Source of the DNA: an uncultured Ruminococcus sp.
GTDB taxonomy: Bacteria; Bacillota; Clostridia; Oscillospirales; CAG-272
Length of the DNA: 16,068 bases
Reading direction: 5' to 3'
Assembly (NCBI GenBank): GCA_902778985.1
Contig: CACYZS010000011.1
Span: 1 to 16,068 of the forward strand
A program made the position numbers and the translations under genes. This document shows, piece after piece, positions 1 through 8,123 of the stretch (positions are counted from its first letter, which is position 1; every line of letters begins with the position of its first letter). The notes under the pieces were generated by a model. It worked only from the letters and a program-made list of their open reading frames with translations. It ran no database searches and had not been told where the DNA came from.

Positions 1-96
1 GGAACCGTCTGGTTCGACGGGGGAGACCCGGAACTTTACGCCCGCGCCGAAGAAACTGTCTCGGCGTGGCTCAAAAAACGCGATTATGATTTTTAA
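1..96 (+). CDS. C-terminal end of an unrecognised protein (partial)
   Basis: An open frame runs in from the left edge and stops at TAA 94-96, giving about 31 residues that begin GTVWFDGGDPELYARAEE and end in a basic and acidic tail. The fragment looks like the amphipathic C-terminal helix of a soluble protein. It is too short to place in a family, and I do not recognise it. It ends 23 bases before the galactokinase start with no terminator between, so the two genes are probably cotranscribed. The missing upstream part may therefore belong to sugar metabolism, but that is inference. Confidence 0.6.
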   Translation, partial: GTVWFDGGDPELYARAEETVSAWLKKRDYDF

Positions 97-119
97 TTCG
101 TCGGAGGACTATACACCGG

Positions 120-1397
120 ATGAACGCACAGGAACTCATCAAAAAACTGGAAAACGGCGCGCTTGAAAAGCACGCCGATCTGTACCGCGACGTGAAAGCC
201 GAGACCGAGCGGTATATCGGGGCGATCAAACGCTTTACCGAACTGTTCGGAGAGCGCGACGACGTTCGCCTCTTCTCGGTTCCGGGACGGAGCGAGATCT
301 CGGGCAACCACACCGACCACAACCGCGGCTGCGTGCTCGCGGGGGCGATCGACCGCGACATCATCGCCGTCGCGGCGAAGACCGACGACGAACAGATCCG
401 CCTGATCAGCGAGGGGTACCCCGAAGACCGGATCCGTCTCTCGGAGACGAGCGATCCCGCGTCCCAACCCGACTTTACGAGCGCGGCGCTGATCGCCGGT
501 ATGGTCGACGGGTTCCAAAAACGCGGGCTTCCCGTCGGAGGGTTCGTCGCCTACACCACGACCGAAGTGCTGAAAGGCTCCGGAATCTCGTCCTCGGCGG
601 CGTTTGAAGTGATGGTGGGGAATATCTTAAACCACCTCTACGGAGAGGGCAGGACCGACAACGCCGAGATCGCCCGGATCGCGCAGTATTCCGAGAACGT
701 CTGGTTCGGGAAACCGAGCGGACTGATGGATCAGACGGCGTGCGCCGTCGGCGGCTTCGTCTTCATCGACTTCGAGGATCCCGCCGCCCCCGTCATCAAG
801 CCCATTCCGTTCTCGCTCTCCGACGCGGGCTACGACCTGATGATCGTCAACACCGGCGGCAACCACGCCGACCTCAACGCCGACTACGCCTCGATCCCCG
901 CCGAAATGAAGGCGGTCGCCGCCTACTTCGGGCGCGACGTCCTGCGCGGGGTGACCGAGAGCGAACTGATCGCCAACGCCCCGCTGCTCCGGCGTACGGC
1001 GGGCGACCGGGCTCTGCTCCGCGCCCTGCACTTCGTCCGCGAGAACGACCGCGTACTCGCCCAGGCGGCGGCGCTTGAAAAAGGCGATCTTTCCGCCTTC
1101 CTCGACGGGGTGAACGCCTCGGGTCGCTCGAGTTTCATGTACCTGCAGAACGTCTATACCAACGCAAACGTCACCGAGCAGGGGCTTTCGCTCGCGCTCG
1201 CCGTGACCGACGGACTGCTCTCGGGCAAGGGCTGCGCCTTCCGGGTGCACGGCGGCGGTTTTGCCGGGACCATTCAGGCGTTCGTCAAGCGCGAACTCTC
1301 CGCGGGGTATATCGAGGTGCTCGATTCTGTCTTCGGTACGGGCAGCGTGATGCGGCTTTCGATCCGTCCGCGCGGCGCCGTGAAGATCGATCTATAA
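120..1397 (+). CDS. galK: Galactokinase (GHMP kinase family)
   Basis: Phosphorylates galactose to galactose-1-phosphate with ATP in the cytoplasm, the first committed step of the Leloir pathway. The 425-residue product has the three GHMP motifs in order. The sugar-binding signature PGRSEISGNHTDHNRG is at about residues 55-70, in the GNHTDH variant common in Firmicutes. The phosphate-binding loop KGSGISSSAA is near 152-161. The C-terminal glycine motif VHGGGFAGT is near 376-384. GLMDQ (about 201-205) supplies the likely catalytic Asp. The ATG at 120 is preceded by GGAGG at 103-107. No galT or galE lies downstream, since recA follows, so any gal operon must extend upstream beyond the window. 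A related GHMP sugar kinase acting on another sugar is possible but less likely. Confidence 0.93.
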   Translation: MNAQELIKKLENGALEKHADLYRDVKAETERYIGAIKRFTELFGERDDVRLFSVPGRSEISGNHTDHNRGCVLAGAIDRDIIAVAAKTDDEQIRLISEGYPEDRIRLSETSDPASQPDFTSAALIAGMVDGFQKRGLPVGGFVAYTTTEVLKGSGISSSAAFEVMVGNILNHLYGEGRTDNAEIARIAQYSENVWFGKPSGLMDQTACAVGGFVFIDFEDPAAPVIKPIPFSLSDAGYDLMIVNTGGNHADLNADYASIPAEMKAVAAYFGRDVLRGVTESELIANAPLLRRTAGDRALLRALHFVRENDRVLAQAAALEKGDLSAFLDGVNASGRSSFMYLQNVYTNANVTEQGLSLALAVTDGLLSGKGCAFRVHGGGFAGTIQAFVKRELSAGYIEVLDSVFGTGSVMRLSIRPRGAVKIDL

Positions 1398-1403
1398 CGT
1401 CCG

Positions 1404-1437
1404 TTTTATTTCCCCTTGCCTGCGCTATACTGTAGGC
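1404..1437 (+). promoter_or_regulatory. Putative recA promoter with a dyad over the -10 box
   Basis: TATACT at 1426-1431 is a good -10 box, about 38 bases upstream of recA. The matching -35 region (TTTTAT, 1404-1409, 16-base spacer) is weak. The -10 lies inside an imperfect interrupted palindrome, GCCTGC (1418-1423), eight bases, GTAGGC (1432-1437). No Bacillus-type SOS box (GAAC, four bases, GTTC) is visible between galK and recA. The dyad is a candidate operator only. Confidence 0.45.
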
Positions 1438-1468
1438 GTAAAACAAAATACAAGGAGACGAAAAAACC

Positions 1469-2572
1469 ATGGCAGCAAAGAAAACGGTAGCGAAAAACGA
1501 GCCGGCGGCGGTCGGCGATAAGAAGGCGGCGCTCGAGACCGTCATCTCGAGGATCGAGCGCGATTGCGGCAAGGGGTCGATCATGCGGCTCGGAGAGGTC
1601 AGCAACATGAACGTCGAGGCGGTCTCGACGGGAAGTCTGTCGCTCGACCTGGCGCTCGGCGTCGGCGGGATCCCGAAGGGACGGATCACCGAGATCTACG
1701 GGCCGGAATCCTCGGGTAAGACCACCGTGGCGCTCCACGTCGTGGCAGAAGTGCAGAAGGCGGGCGGCGAAGCGGCGTTCATCGACGCCGAACACGCGCT
1801 GGATCCCGTGTACGCCAAACACCTCGGCGTCGACACCAACAACCTTCTGATCTCACAGCCCGACTGCGGCGAGCAGGCGCTCGAGATCGCGGAAGCGCTG
1901 GTCAATTCGGGCGCGATCGACATCATCGTGGTCGACTCGGTGGCGGCTCTGGTGCCGAAGCAGGAGATCGACGGCGAGATGGGCGCGTCCCACGTCGGCG
2001 TGCAGGCGCGGCTGATGAGCCAGGCGATGCGCAAACTGTCGGGCGCGATCGCCAAGTCCAACTGCATCGTCATCTTCATCAACCAGTTGCGCGAGAAGGT
2101 CGGCGTGATGTACGGGAACCCCGAGGTCACGACCGGCGGTAAGGCGCTGAAATACTACGCGTCGGTGCGCATCGATATCCGCAAGACCGAGTCGCTCAAA
2201 AACGGCGCCGAGGTTTACGGCAACCGCGTGAAGTGCAAGGTCGTGAAGAACAAGGTCGCGCCCCCCTTCAAGATCGCGGAATTCGACATCCTCTACGGTA
2301 AGGGGATCTCGAAGGGCAGCGAGGCGCTGGATCTCGCGGTCGGGTACGGCATCATCGAGAAGAGCGGTTCGTGGTTCTCCTTTGAGGGACAGCGGATCGG
2401 GCAGGGCAAGGACAACGCCCGGATCTATCTTGAAAGCGAACCCGAAGTCTTGAAACGCGTGCAGGACGCCGTGCGCGCCGCCGCCGCGAAGTCGGATCCC
2501 GAAGAGGAGTTCGACGCGGGTGAAGAAGAGTTCGACCTCCGCGACTTTGAAGTGGCGGACGAGAACAACTGA
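1469..2572 (+). CDS. recA: Recombinase RecA
   Basis: DNA-dependent ATPase that polymerises on single-stranded DNA, drives strand exchange and acts as coprotease for LexA-type repressors. The 367 residues include Walker A GPESSGKT (78-85), the FIDAEHALD segment with the catalytic Glu (about 108), and Walker B IIVVDS (152-157). Loop L1 lies around [12 protein letters not shown], and L2 around [16 protein letters not shown], both close to family consensus. The C-terminus is strongly acidic, as in other bacterial RecA proteins. A good AAGGAG site precedes the ATG. The recX GTG starts two bases after the stop. Length and motifs are complete with no sign of an intein. LexA is encoded about 8 kb downstream in the same window. 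Confidence 0.99.
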   Translation: MAAKKTVAKNEPAAVGDKKAALETVISRIERDCGKGSIMRLGEVSNMNVEAVSTGSLSLDLALGVGGIPKGRITEIYGPESSGKTTVALHVVAEVQKAGGEAAFIDAEHALDPVYAKHLGVDTNNLLISQPDCGEQALEIAEALVNSGAIDIIVVDSVAALVPKQEIDGEMGASHVGVQARLMSQAMRKLSGAIAKSNCIVIFINQLREKVGVMYGNPEVTTGGKALKYYASVRIDIRKTESLKNGAEVYGNRVKCKVVKNKVAPPFKIAEFDILYGKGISKGSEALDLAVGYGIIEKSGSWFSFEGQRIGQGKDNARIYLESEPEVLKRVQDAVRAAAAKSDPEEEFDAGEEEFDLRDFEVADENN

Positions 2573-2574
2573 CC

Positions 2575-3183
2575 GTGAAAGAGATCGGTTCGGGAGTGGT
2601 CTCCGCCGCAAAACGGGCGGGGAAGGACGCCGTTTCTCTGACGGTCGCCCTCGACGGGGGCGGAGAGGTCAACCTTTCCGTCCCTGCCTCTCTTTACGAG
2701 CGGTTGGGTGCGCCCGGCGTCGGGACGTCGCTTTCGGATACGGTGCTCCCGGAACTCCTTCACGCGTCCGAATACCGGCTTGCCTGCCGCCACGCGATCC
2801 GCATCCTCGAATACGGGGACAACAACGCCCGAACCCTGTGCGATAAGTTGATCCGGAAGGGGGTTTCGCGCGAAATCGCCGCGGAAGCCGTCGAAAGGAT
2901 GGTTTCGCTCGGGTATATCCGCGAGGGGGAACAGGCGCGGCGGCTCGCCGTCGGGTACGCGCGCCGGAACCTCTGGGGCGAAAAGAAGATCGTCTCGGCG
3001 CTGATCGCCAAGGGGTATTCCCGCCCCGACGCCGACGCGGCGGTAAGAGACGCCGTCGACGGGGGCGAGATCGATTTTGGAGAGATCAAGAAGACGCTGA
3101 TCAAACGCTGCCGCTCCCGGGGGCTACCCGACGAGAAGATCCGCGCGACGCTCTGGCGGTACGGGTTCGGCGGCGAAGAATGA
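2575..3183 (+). CDS. recX: Regulatory protein RecX
   Basis: RecX proteins bind RecA filaments and modulate, usually limit, their activity. The 202-residue product has an N-terminal segment of about 60 residues, then the three-helix repeats typical of RecX. Recognisable blocks are RLACRHAIRILEYGDNNARTL, ERMVSLGYIREGEQARRLA, and the terminal KTLIKRCRSRGLPDEKIRATLWRYGF. It begins with GTG two bases after the recA stop and has no separate clear ribosome site, so it is probably translated by coupling from recA. The recA-recX arrangement is widespread and strongly supports the call. Confidence 0.93.
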   Translation: MKEIGSGVVSAAKRAGKDAVSLTVALDGGGEVNLSVPASLYERLGAPGVGTSLSDTVLPELLHASEYRLACRHAIRILEYGDNNARTLCDKLIRKGVSREIAAEAVERMVSLGYIREGEQARRLAVGYARRNLWGEKKIVSALIAKGYSRPDADAAVRDAVDGGEIDFGEIKKTLIKRCRSRGLPDEKIRATLWRYGFGGEE

Positions 3184-3215
3184 CGTTTTGATTTGACCGA
3201 AGGAAAGAAGAACGG

Positions 3216-3830
3216 ATGAAAAAACTGTTCCTTTTGCTGTTTACGATGATGAAGATCGGGCTCTTCACGTTCGGCGGGGGATACGCCATGATCTCCCTGC
3301 TCGAAAACGAGTTCGTTTCCAAACGGAAGTGGCTCGACGCGGAAGAGTTTCTCGATATGGTCGCGATCGCCGAATCGACGCCGGGTCCGATCGCGATCAA
3401 CGGGGCGACCTATATCGGCTACCGCGTCGCGCGGCTTCCCGGGGCGATCTTCGGGACGGTCGGCGTGGTGACGCCGTCGTTTGTCATCATCTACCTGATC
3501 TCGCTTTTCTTCCGCCGCTTCCTCTCGGTTGCGTGGGTGGCTTCGGCGTTTCGCGGGATCCAGGTCGCGGTCGTGTTCCTGATCTTCGCCGCCGCCCTGC
3601 GCCTCTTTAAGAAACTGTCGAAAACGCCGTTTACTCTGACCGTGTTCATCGCGGTCACGCTGGCGGCGGTCGCTCTTTCGCTCTTCGCGATCCGGTTCTC
3701 GTCGGTCTGGTTCGTCCTGATCGGCGCAGCGCTCGGTCTGTTCGCGTATCTGTTCGCCCTGCTGCACCACGATAAGGGCGACGGAGAACAAAAGCAAGCC
3801 GAAGACGGCGGGGAAGGGGGTGCGCCGTGA
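3216..3830 (+). CDS. Chromate transporter family, first half-size subunit
   Basis: Short-chain CHR (ChrA) membrane protein of 204 residues. The family signature TFGGGYAMI is at about 18-26, and ESTPGPIAINGATYIGY at about 53-69. Hydrophobic segments follow at about 78-98, 105-130, 140-165 and 168-188, and the tail is charged. Characterised long CHR proteins fuse two such halves and export chromate. Here the second half is the next gene, overlapping by four bases (GTGA at 3827-3830), so the two probably assemble as a heteromer. The physiological anion in anaerobes is not known. A GAAGGAAAG ribosome site precedes the ATG, 32 bases after recX, so the pair may be read through from recA. Confidence 0.9.
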   Translation: MKKLFLLLFTMMKIGLFTFGGGYAMISLLENEFVSKRKWLDAEEFLDMVAIAESTPGPIAINGATYIGYRVARLPGAIFGTVGVVTPSFVIIYLISLFFRRFLSVAWVASAFRGIQVAVVFLIFAAALRLFKKLSKTPFTLTVFIAVTLAAVALSLFAIRFSSVWFVLIGAALGLFAYLFALLHHDKGDGEQKQAEDGGEGGAP

Positions 3831-4396
3831 TCTACCTTCGCCTGTTTCTCACGTTTTTGAAGATCGGCGCGGTCGCCTTCGGCGGCGGGTACGCCATGAT
3901 CCCGCTGATGCGCGACGAGTGTCTTGCAAACGGGTGGCTTTCCGACGCGGAACTGCTCGATTTCATCGCGGTTTCGGAGTCCACGCCGGGTCCCGTCGCC
4001 GTCAATATGGCGACCTTCGTCGGCTCCTCGCAGGCGGGGATCCTCGGGGCGCTGCTCGCCACGCTCGGCGTGATCCTGCCGGCGTTTATCGTGACGGTTC
4101 TGCTCGTGGCGGCGCTCGGAAAACTGCTCTCCTACCGCGGAACGCGCGCGATCCTTTCGGGGGTACGCCCCGCCGTGGTCGCCCTGATCCTCTCCGCCGC
4201 GGCGATCATGTTCCTCTCCCTGTTCGTCGGGATCGGCAAGTTCGGGGACGCGGCGACCTTCTCGCTCCCCTCGGTTCTGCTCTTCGGGTTCCTCGTTCTC
4301 GTTTCGTGGCTCTACCGCCGCATCCGGGGCAAGAGCATTTCCCCCATCTTCCTGATCCTGCTTTCGGGCGTGGCGGGGGTGATCCTGTTCCGCTGA
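3827..4396 (+). CDS. Chromate transporter family, second half-size subunit
   Basis: The 189-residue partner of the preceding CHR protein starts at GTG 3827, overlapping the upstream stop, which implies translational coupling. It repeats the family pattern: AFGGGYAMIPLM at about 17-28 and SESTPGPVAVNMATFVG at about 50-66, then four or five hydrophobic segments to the end. The two halves are clearly homologous but not identical, as expected for an old duplication rather than a frameshifted single gene. Its stop is 17 bases before a strong terminator, which ends the recA-recX-CHR unit. Confidence 0.9.
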   Translation: MIYLRLFLTFLKIGAVAFGGGYAMIPLMRDECLANGWLSDAELLDFIAVSESTPGPVAVNMATFVGSSQAGILGALLATLGVILPAFIVTVLLVAALGKLLSYRGTRAILSGVRPAVVALILSAAAIMFLSLFVGIGKFGDAATFSLPSVLLFGFLVLVSWLYRRIRGKSISPIFLILLSGVAGVILFR

Positions 4397-4413
4397 CCGT
4401 CAAAGCGTAAAAT

Positions 4414-4455
4414 AACGCTCCCCCGGCGACTCGCCGGGGGAGCGTTTCTTTTTTT
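4414..4455. terminator. Strong intrinsic terminator, 15-bp stem
   Basis: A perfect 15-bp GC-rich stem (4414-4428 with 4432-4446) and 3-base loop are followed on the plus strand by a T-rich run (4445-4454). It closes the recA/recX/CHR unit. On the minus strand the stem is followed by a weaker TTATTTTA-like run, so it may also stop the convergent cyclophilin-mutY-deacetylase operon. Confidence 0.93.
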
Positions 4456-4460
4456 GACCG

Positions 4461-5291
4461 TCAGAACGTGATGGTTTCGCCGGGCATGATGCGGTAGGTC
4501 TGCTTGCCGTAGAAGAACCAGAGTTCGGTGAAGGTCGGGTTGTAGACGCGGTCGAGGTCGGCACTCCACACGAGGCGGTTGTACGCCTCGGTATAATCGT
4601 AGATCTCGCCGTTGGTCGCGTACCAGATCTTGTCCCCGTGCCCCGACATCTTCTCAGCGAACTTCTCGATCACGTCCCAGTTGTCGTTGTCGTCGAACTC
4701 GTAACTGTGACCCCAGACGTAGAAGAGTTGCGGGGCGCGCGGCTTGTCGAAGACGAAGAACTTGTCCGCCAGTTCCATAAGGCGCGGGTTGCCGTGGTGG
4801 CAGGTCGCGGGGAGTTCGAGCCAGTCCTTCGGCATCGAGAACTTTTCGGTCGCGACCGTGGTGCGGCAGTAGACGATCCCCGACGCTTTCAGGGCGTTCT
4901 TGCAGCGTTCGCCCATCACGCCGTAGGGCGCCGCCGAGCCGCGAATGATCCGGTGGAAGGTCTTTTCAAGATTGATGCGGTCGCGGAGGATATCGTAGGT
5001 CGCCGCCGCGTCGGGCATCTGATCCCAGAAGGGGTGGATCGCGCCGTGGACCGCGACTTCCATTCCTTCGTAGGTCTCGATCGCCTCTTTTGCCGAGAGG
5101 CGCGTGCCGTTGCGGGGAAGGGTCGGATCGTCGGGCGAGAAAAGATCGGAGTTGATATTGAAGGTCGCCTTCAGCCCGTATTTTTTGAAGATCGCGACCA
5201 GGCGCTTGTCGGGCGACACGCCGTCGTCGTAGGAGAAGGTCAGGGCGCGGTCAAGCCCGCCGGGGAAGCGCATGAAGAGAGGTCTTTTCAT
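4461..5291 (-). CDS. Polysaccharide deacetylase-like (NodB/CE4 fold) protein
   Basis: The 276-residue product carries CE4 deacetylase motifs: LTFSYDDG (17-24) with the catalytic-base and metal-binding Asp pair, HGAIH (82-86) as the HxxxH metal site, and RGSAAPYG (117-124) as motif 3. A late WGHSYEF (193-199) supplies a candidate catalytic His. CE4 enzymes remove N- or O-acetyl groups from glycans with a divalent metal. There is no signal peptide or membrane segment, because the protein begins directly with strand one of the barrel. It may therefore act in the cytoplasm on a small or intracellular sugar. It is the last gene of the cyclophilin-mutY operon, 22 bases after the mutY stop. The substrate is unknown. 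Confidence 0.85.
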   Translation of the reverse strand: MKRPLFMRFPGGLDRALTFSYDDGVSPDKRLVAIFKKYGLKATFNINSDLFSPDDPTLPRNGTRLSAKEAIETYEGMEVAVHGAIHPFWDQMPDAAATYDILRDRINLEKTFHRIIRGSAAPYGVMGERCKNALKASGIVYCRTTVATEKFSMPKDWLELPATCHHGNPRLMELADKFFVFDKPRAPQLFYVWGHSYEFDDNDNWDVIEKFAEKMSGHGDKIWYATNGEIYDYTEAYNRLVWSADLDRVYNPTFTELWFFYGKQTYRIMPGETITF

Positions 5292-5313
5292 CGTGGTATC
5301 TCCTTTTTGTTTT

Positions 5314-6426
5314 TCAGCGCGGCAGCGGATCGCGCAGCCGGCGCGTGTAGGCGGAAAACGCGGACGGGATCGCGTAGCGCGAGAGCAGATCGTCGGTCTC
5401 GGGCATCACGAAGCCGTCGGGCAGGGGACGGTCGGGTTCGCCGACCAGAACAAGGTAGCCCGTCATCTGCCATTCGATATGGGTGAACAGGTGTCTTGAA
5501 GGATCGAGGGAGACGACGCGTAAGGGCTCGAGACCGTAGGCGCGCACCGCGTCGAGCGCTTCCTTTTCGGAAAACCCCCCGGAAAAGTTCGGGAACTCCC
5601 AGAGCCCGGCGAGAAGTCCGCGGGCGGGACGCTTGTGGAGCAGGGTGCGCGTCCCCGACCGGATCACCAGTACGGTGCGGCGGTCAAGTTTGCGCTCGGT
5701 CTTCTTTCCCCGCACCGGAAGCCGTTCGGCGATCCCCTCGGCGTACCCCCGACAGAGGGCGCGGACGGGGCAGACGTCGCACTTCGGCGGACGGTTCGGA
5801 AGACAGACCAGCGCCCCCAGTTCGATCAATCCCTGCCCGAAGTCGCCCGGGGCGTCCTTCGGTACAAGAGAGGAGACCAGATCGGTCAGGCGACCCTTGA
5901 CCGTTGGGGTGAGCACGTCGCCGGAGTCCGCCGTGATCCGCGCCGTCACCCGCAGGACGTTGCCGTCCACCGCGGCGACCGGCTGCCCGTATGCAAACGC
6001 GGCGATCGCCCCGGCGGTGTAGGGACCGATCCCCGAAAGCGACAGCAGGTCGGAGTACGACTGCGGGATCACGCCGCCGAAGCGGTCGACGATCTCGCGG
6101 GCGCATTTTTTGAGGTTGCGCGCCCGGCTGTAGTACCCGAGCCCTTCCCACGCCTTGTTGAGCAGATCGTCGTCGGCGTCGGAGAGAGAGACGATATCGG
6201 GAAAGGTCGCAAGGAAGCGCTCGAAGTAGGGCTTGACCGCCTCTACCCGCGTCTGTTGGAGCATGATCTCGGAGATCAGCGTCCGGTAGGGACTGACGGT
6301 TTCCCGCCAGGGAAGGCGGCGTCGGTTCTCCCGGTACCAGTCGACGATCAGGGCGGGGAGCGGTGCAAGACAGGCGGGGGGGCGGTCGGGATTTTCCCCG
6401 GATCTATCGCGGTTTCTGTCCGACAT
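5314..6426 (-). CDS. mutY: Adenine DNA glycosylase MutY
   Basis: Removes adenine mispaired with 8-oxoguanine, preventing G:C to T:A mutations. The 370 residues comprise the helix-hairpin-helix glycosylase domain with catalytic Glu53 in SEIMLQQT, the hairpin LSGIGPYTAGAI (130-141) and the catalytic Asp154 in AVDGNVLRV. A 4Fe-4S ligand set follows at Cys208, Cys216, Cys219 and Cys225. The C-terminal NUDIX-like 8-oxoG recognition domain (about 240-370) contains LLAGLWEFPNF. The first cysteine interval is seven residues, against six in E. coli MutY. The gene starts one base after the cyclophilin stop, implying coupled translation. The alternative, endonuclease III, is excluded by the C-terminal domain. 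Confidence 0.96.
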   Translation of the reverse strand: MSDRNRDRSGENPDRPPACLAPLPALIVDWYRENRRRLPWRETVSPYRTLISEIMLQQTRVEAVKPYFERFLATFPDIVSLSDADDDLLNKAWEGLGYYSRARNLKKCAREIVDRFGGVIPQSYSDLLSLSGIGPYTAGAIAAFAYGQPVAAVDGNVLRVTARITADSGDVLTPTVKGRLTDLVSSLVPKDAPGDFGQGLIELGALVCLPNRPPKCDVCPVRALCRGYAEGIAERLPVRGKKTERKLDRRTVLVIRSGTRTLLHKRPARGLLAGLWEFPNFSGGFSEKEALDAVRAYGLEPLRVVSLDPSRHLFTHIEWQMTGYLVLVGEPDRPLPDGFVMPETDDLLSRYAIPSAFSAYTRRLRDPLPR

Positions 6427-6427
6427 A

Positions 6428-6901
6428 TCAGTCGATCGTGACCGTTTTGATCCCCACGCGGACGCGGGGCTCGTCGCGGAAACCGGTCGGCGTCATGGCG
6501 ATCTCGTCCACGGCGTCCATACCCTCGACCACGCGCCCGAAGGCGGCGTACGCACCGTCGAGATGCGGCGCGTCGGCGTGCATGATGAAGAACTGACTGG
6601 ACGCGGAGTTCGGATCGTAGGCGCGCGCCATCGAGATCACGCCGCGCTTGTGTTTCAGGGTGTTCTGCGGGAACCCGTTCTGCGCGAACTCGCCCGGGAT
6701 CTTCTCTTTGGAGCCGCCCGTGCCGTTGCCCGACGGGTCGCCGCCCTGGATCATGAAGCCGGGAATGATCCGGTGGAAGGTCAAACCGTCGTAGAAGCCC
6801 GCTTTCACGAGTTTCTCGAAGTTCTGAACGGTCTTCGGCGCGTATTCGGGAAGGAGTTCGATCTTGATCTGCTTTCCGTTTTCCATTGTGATCGTGACCA
6901 T
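6428..6901 (-). CDS. Cyclophilin-type peptidyl-prolyl isomerase
   Basis: A 157-residue single-domain cyclophilin that catalyses proline cis-trans isomerisation and assists folding. It has FHRIIPGFMIQGGD with the catalytic Arg, the SGNGTGG loop, and SQFFIMHADAPHLDG, which forms the rest of the active-site pocket. No signal peptide is present, so it is cytoplasmic. An AAAAGGAAG ribosome site precedes the ATG. It is the first gene of a three-gene minus-strand operon with mutY and the deacetylase. The divergent interval to the YtvI-like gene is 98 bases and must hold its promoter, but I cannot pick a convincing one on that strand. Confidence 0.95.
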   Translation of the reverse strand: MVTITMENGKQIKIELLPEYAPKTVQNFEKLVKAGFYDGLTFHRIIPGFMIQGGDPSGNGTGGSKEKIPGEFAQNGFPQNTLKHKRGVISMARAYDPNSASSQFFIMHADAPHLDGAYAAFGRVVEGMDAVDEIAMTPTGFRDEPRVRVGIKTVTID

Positions 6902-6964
6902 GGTTTTCTTCCTTTTCTTTTTATCGCCCCGCCCGCGTCTTTCATACGGCGGGCGACGGCGGGA

Positions 6965-6970
6965 TATACT
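6965..6970 (+). promoter_or_regulatory. Candidate -10 box for the YtvI-like gene
   Basis: TATACT lies 30 bases before the ATG at 7000. No good -35 is visible at 16-18 bases spacing, so this is a weak or activator-dependent promoter if real. A small imperfect dyad (CGCCCG...CGGGCG, about 6930-6956) lies just upstream in the divergent interval. Confidence 0.35.
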
Positions 6971-6999
6971 GACTGTAACGCGGGGAAAGGAGACGGGCG

Positions 7000-8079
7000 A
7001 TGCCGGACGGGATCATCAAACGCTATACGCGGGCGGCGGCGATCGCCCTCGCTGTCGCGTCGCTTTTACTTGTGCTGCACTTTTTCGGGGCGCGGCTGCT
7101 CTCGGCGACGCTTCCTTTCGCGTTCGCGTTTTTCGCGGCGCGGCTCGCGCTTTCGCCCGCGCGGTTTCTTGCTGCCAAGACGCGGCTGCCGCTCCGGGCG
7201 TGGTCGGTAGGTTTGACGCTTCTGCTGTTTCTTCTTGTCGGCGGCGGGGCGTATCTTCTCGTCCGCCAACTCTTTTTCGAGTGCGGCGAGATCCTCTCGG
7301 GCGTGCTCTCGGATCCGGGGCTGCCGGAGAAGATCGCCCGCGCGGTCGGGTCGGTCTCGTCGTTTTTTCTCTCGCGTATTCCCGGCGGGGCGGGATCGCT
7401 GCTGCCGGAGTTCGATCTTGCGTCTCCCGTGCAGAACGCGCTGTCCGCGCTGCTCTCGTTTCTGACGAGGGTGGTCGGCGGCATCCTTTCGCGGATCCCC
7501 TCGTTTCTTTTCGCTCTGTTCGTGTCGGTCGTCGCGGCGGTCTGGTTTGCCGCCGATCCCGACCTGTTCGCCCGCCTGAAAACCCGGTGGCTCCCGCCGG
7601 CGTGGCGGCAAAAAGCCGAGGCGCTCGGGCGCGGGGTGGCGCGCGGCGCGGGGACCGTCGTTTACGCCTACGGGATCCTCTTCTGCCTGACGTTTCTGAT
7701 CCTTCTCGGCGGGTTGTCGCTGCTCGGCGTGCCCTGCGCGCTGCTCTGGTCGCTCCTGATCGCTCTGTTCGATCTGTTGCCCGTGCTCGGCGCGGGCGGG
7801 ATCCTTATCCCGTGGGGGATCGTCGCGATCGTGACGGGGAAAGGTGCGTTTGGGGCGTGTATCCTGTTTCTTTCGCTTCTGATCTTCGCCGTGCGGCAGA
7901 TCCTGACGCCTCGCCTTGTCGGCAGGGGGCTCGGGATCCACCCGCTGCTCGCCTTCTTCGCCTTTTACGCCGGGTGGAAGATCGCGGGGGCGACGGGGGT
8001 CCTGTTCGGGCTGTTCTTCGCGGCGATCGCGAGCCGTCGGTACCGCCGCGCCGGACGAAAAACGCCCGGAACGGAATAA
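7000..8079 (+). CDS. AI-2E family transporter, YtvI-like membrane protein
   Basis: A 359-residue polytopic membrane protein of the AI-2E/UPF0118 permease family. Hydrophobic segments lie at about 12-32, 34-52, 68-90, 160-185, 220-245, 248-280, 283-302 and 312-345. The extracytoplasmic loop at about 95-155 matches the family layout, as does the conserved DLLPVLGAGGILIPW (258-272). In Bacillus and Clostridia the closest subgroup is the sporulation membrane protein YtvI, but some family members are Na+/H+ antiporters or export AI-2, so the substrate is open. AAAGGAG precedes the ATG. The gene converges on rpmB. Whether this organism sporulates cannot be judged from the window. Confidence 0.85.
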   Translation: MPDGIIKRYTRAAAIALAVASLLLVLHFFGARLLSATLPFAFAFFAARLALSPARFLAAKTRLPLRAWSVGLTLLLFLLVGGGAYLLVRQLFFECGEILSGVLSDPGLPEKIARAVGSVSSFFLSRIPGGAGSLLPEFDLASPVQNALSALLSFLTRVVGGILSRIPSFLFALFVSVVAAVWFAADPDLFARLKTRWLPPAWRQKAEALGRGVARGAGTVVYAYGILFCLTFLILLGGLSLLGVPCALLWSLLIALFDLLPVLGAGGILIPWGIVAIVTGKGAFGACILFLSLLIFAVRQILTPRLVGRGLGIHPLLAFFAFYAGWKIAGATGVLFGLFFAAIASRRYRRAGRKTPGTE

Positions 8080-8108
8080 GGGGCCCCGCCGTCAGCGGAG
8101 CCCCTTAT
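8076..8108. terminator. Hairpin between convergent ytvI-like gene and rpmB
   Basis: A 9-bp outer stem (8076-8084 with 8100-8108), one mismatch, then a 4-bp inner stem. The left arm includes the stop codon of the YtvI-like gene. Neither strand has a proper T-run after the stem, so termination would be weak or factor-assisted. The position between convergent stops still argues for a shared terminator. Confidence 0.6.
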
Positions 8109-8123
8109 ACTACCGACGGAAAA

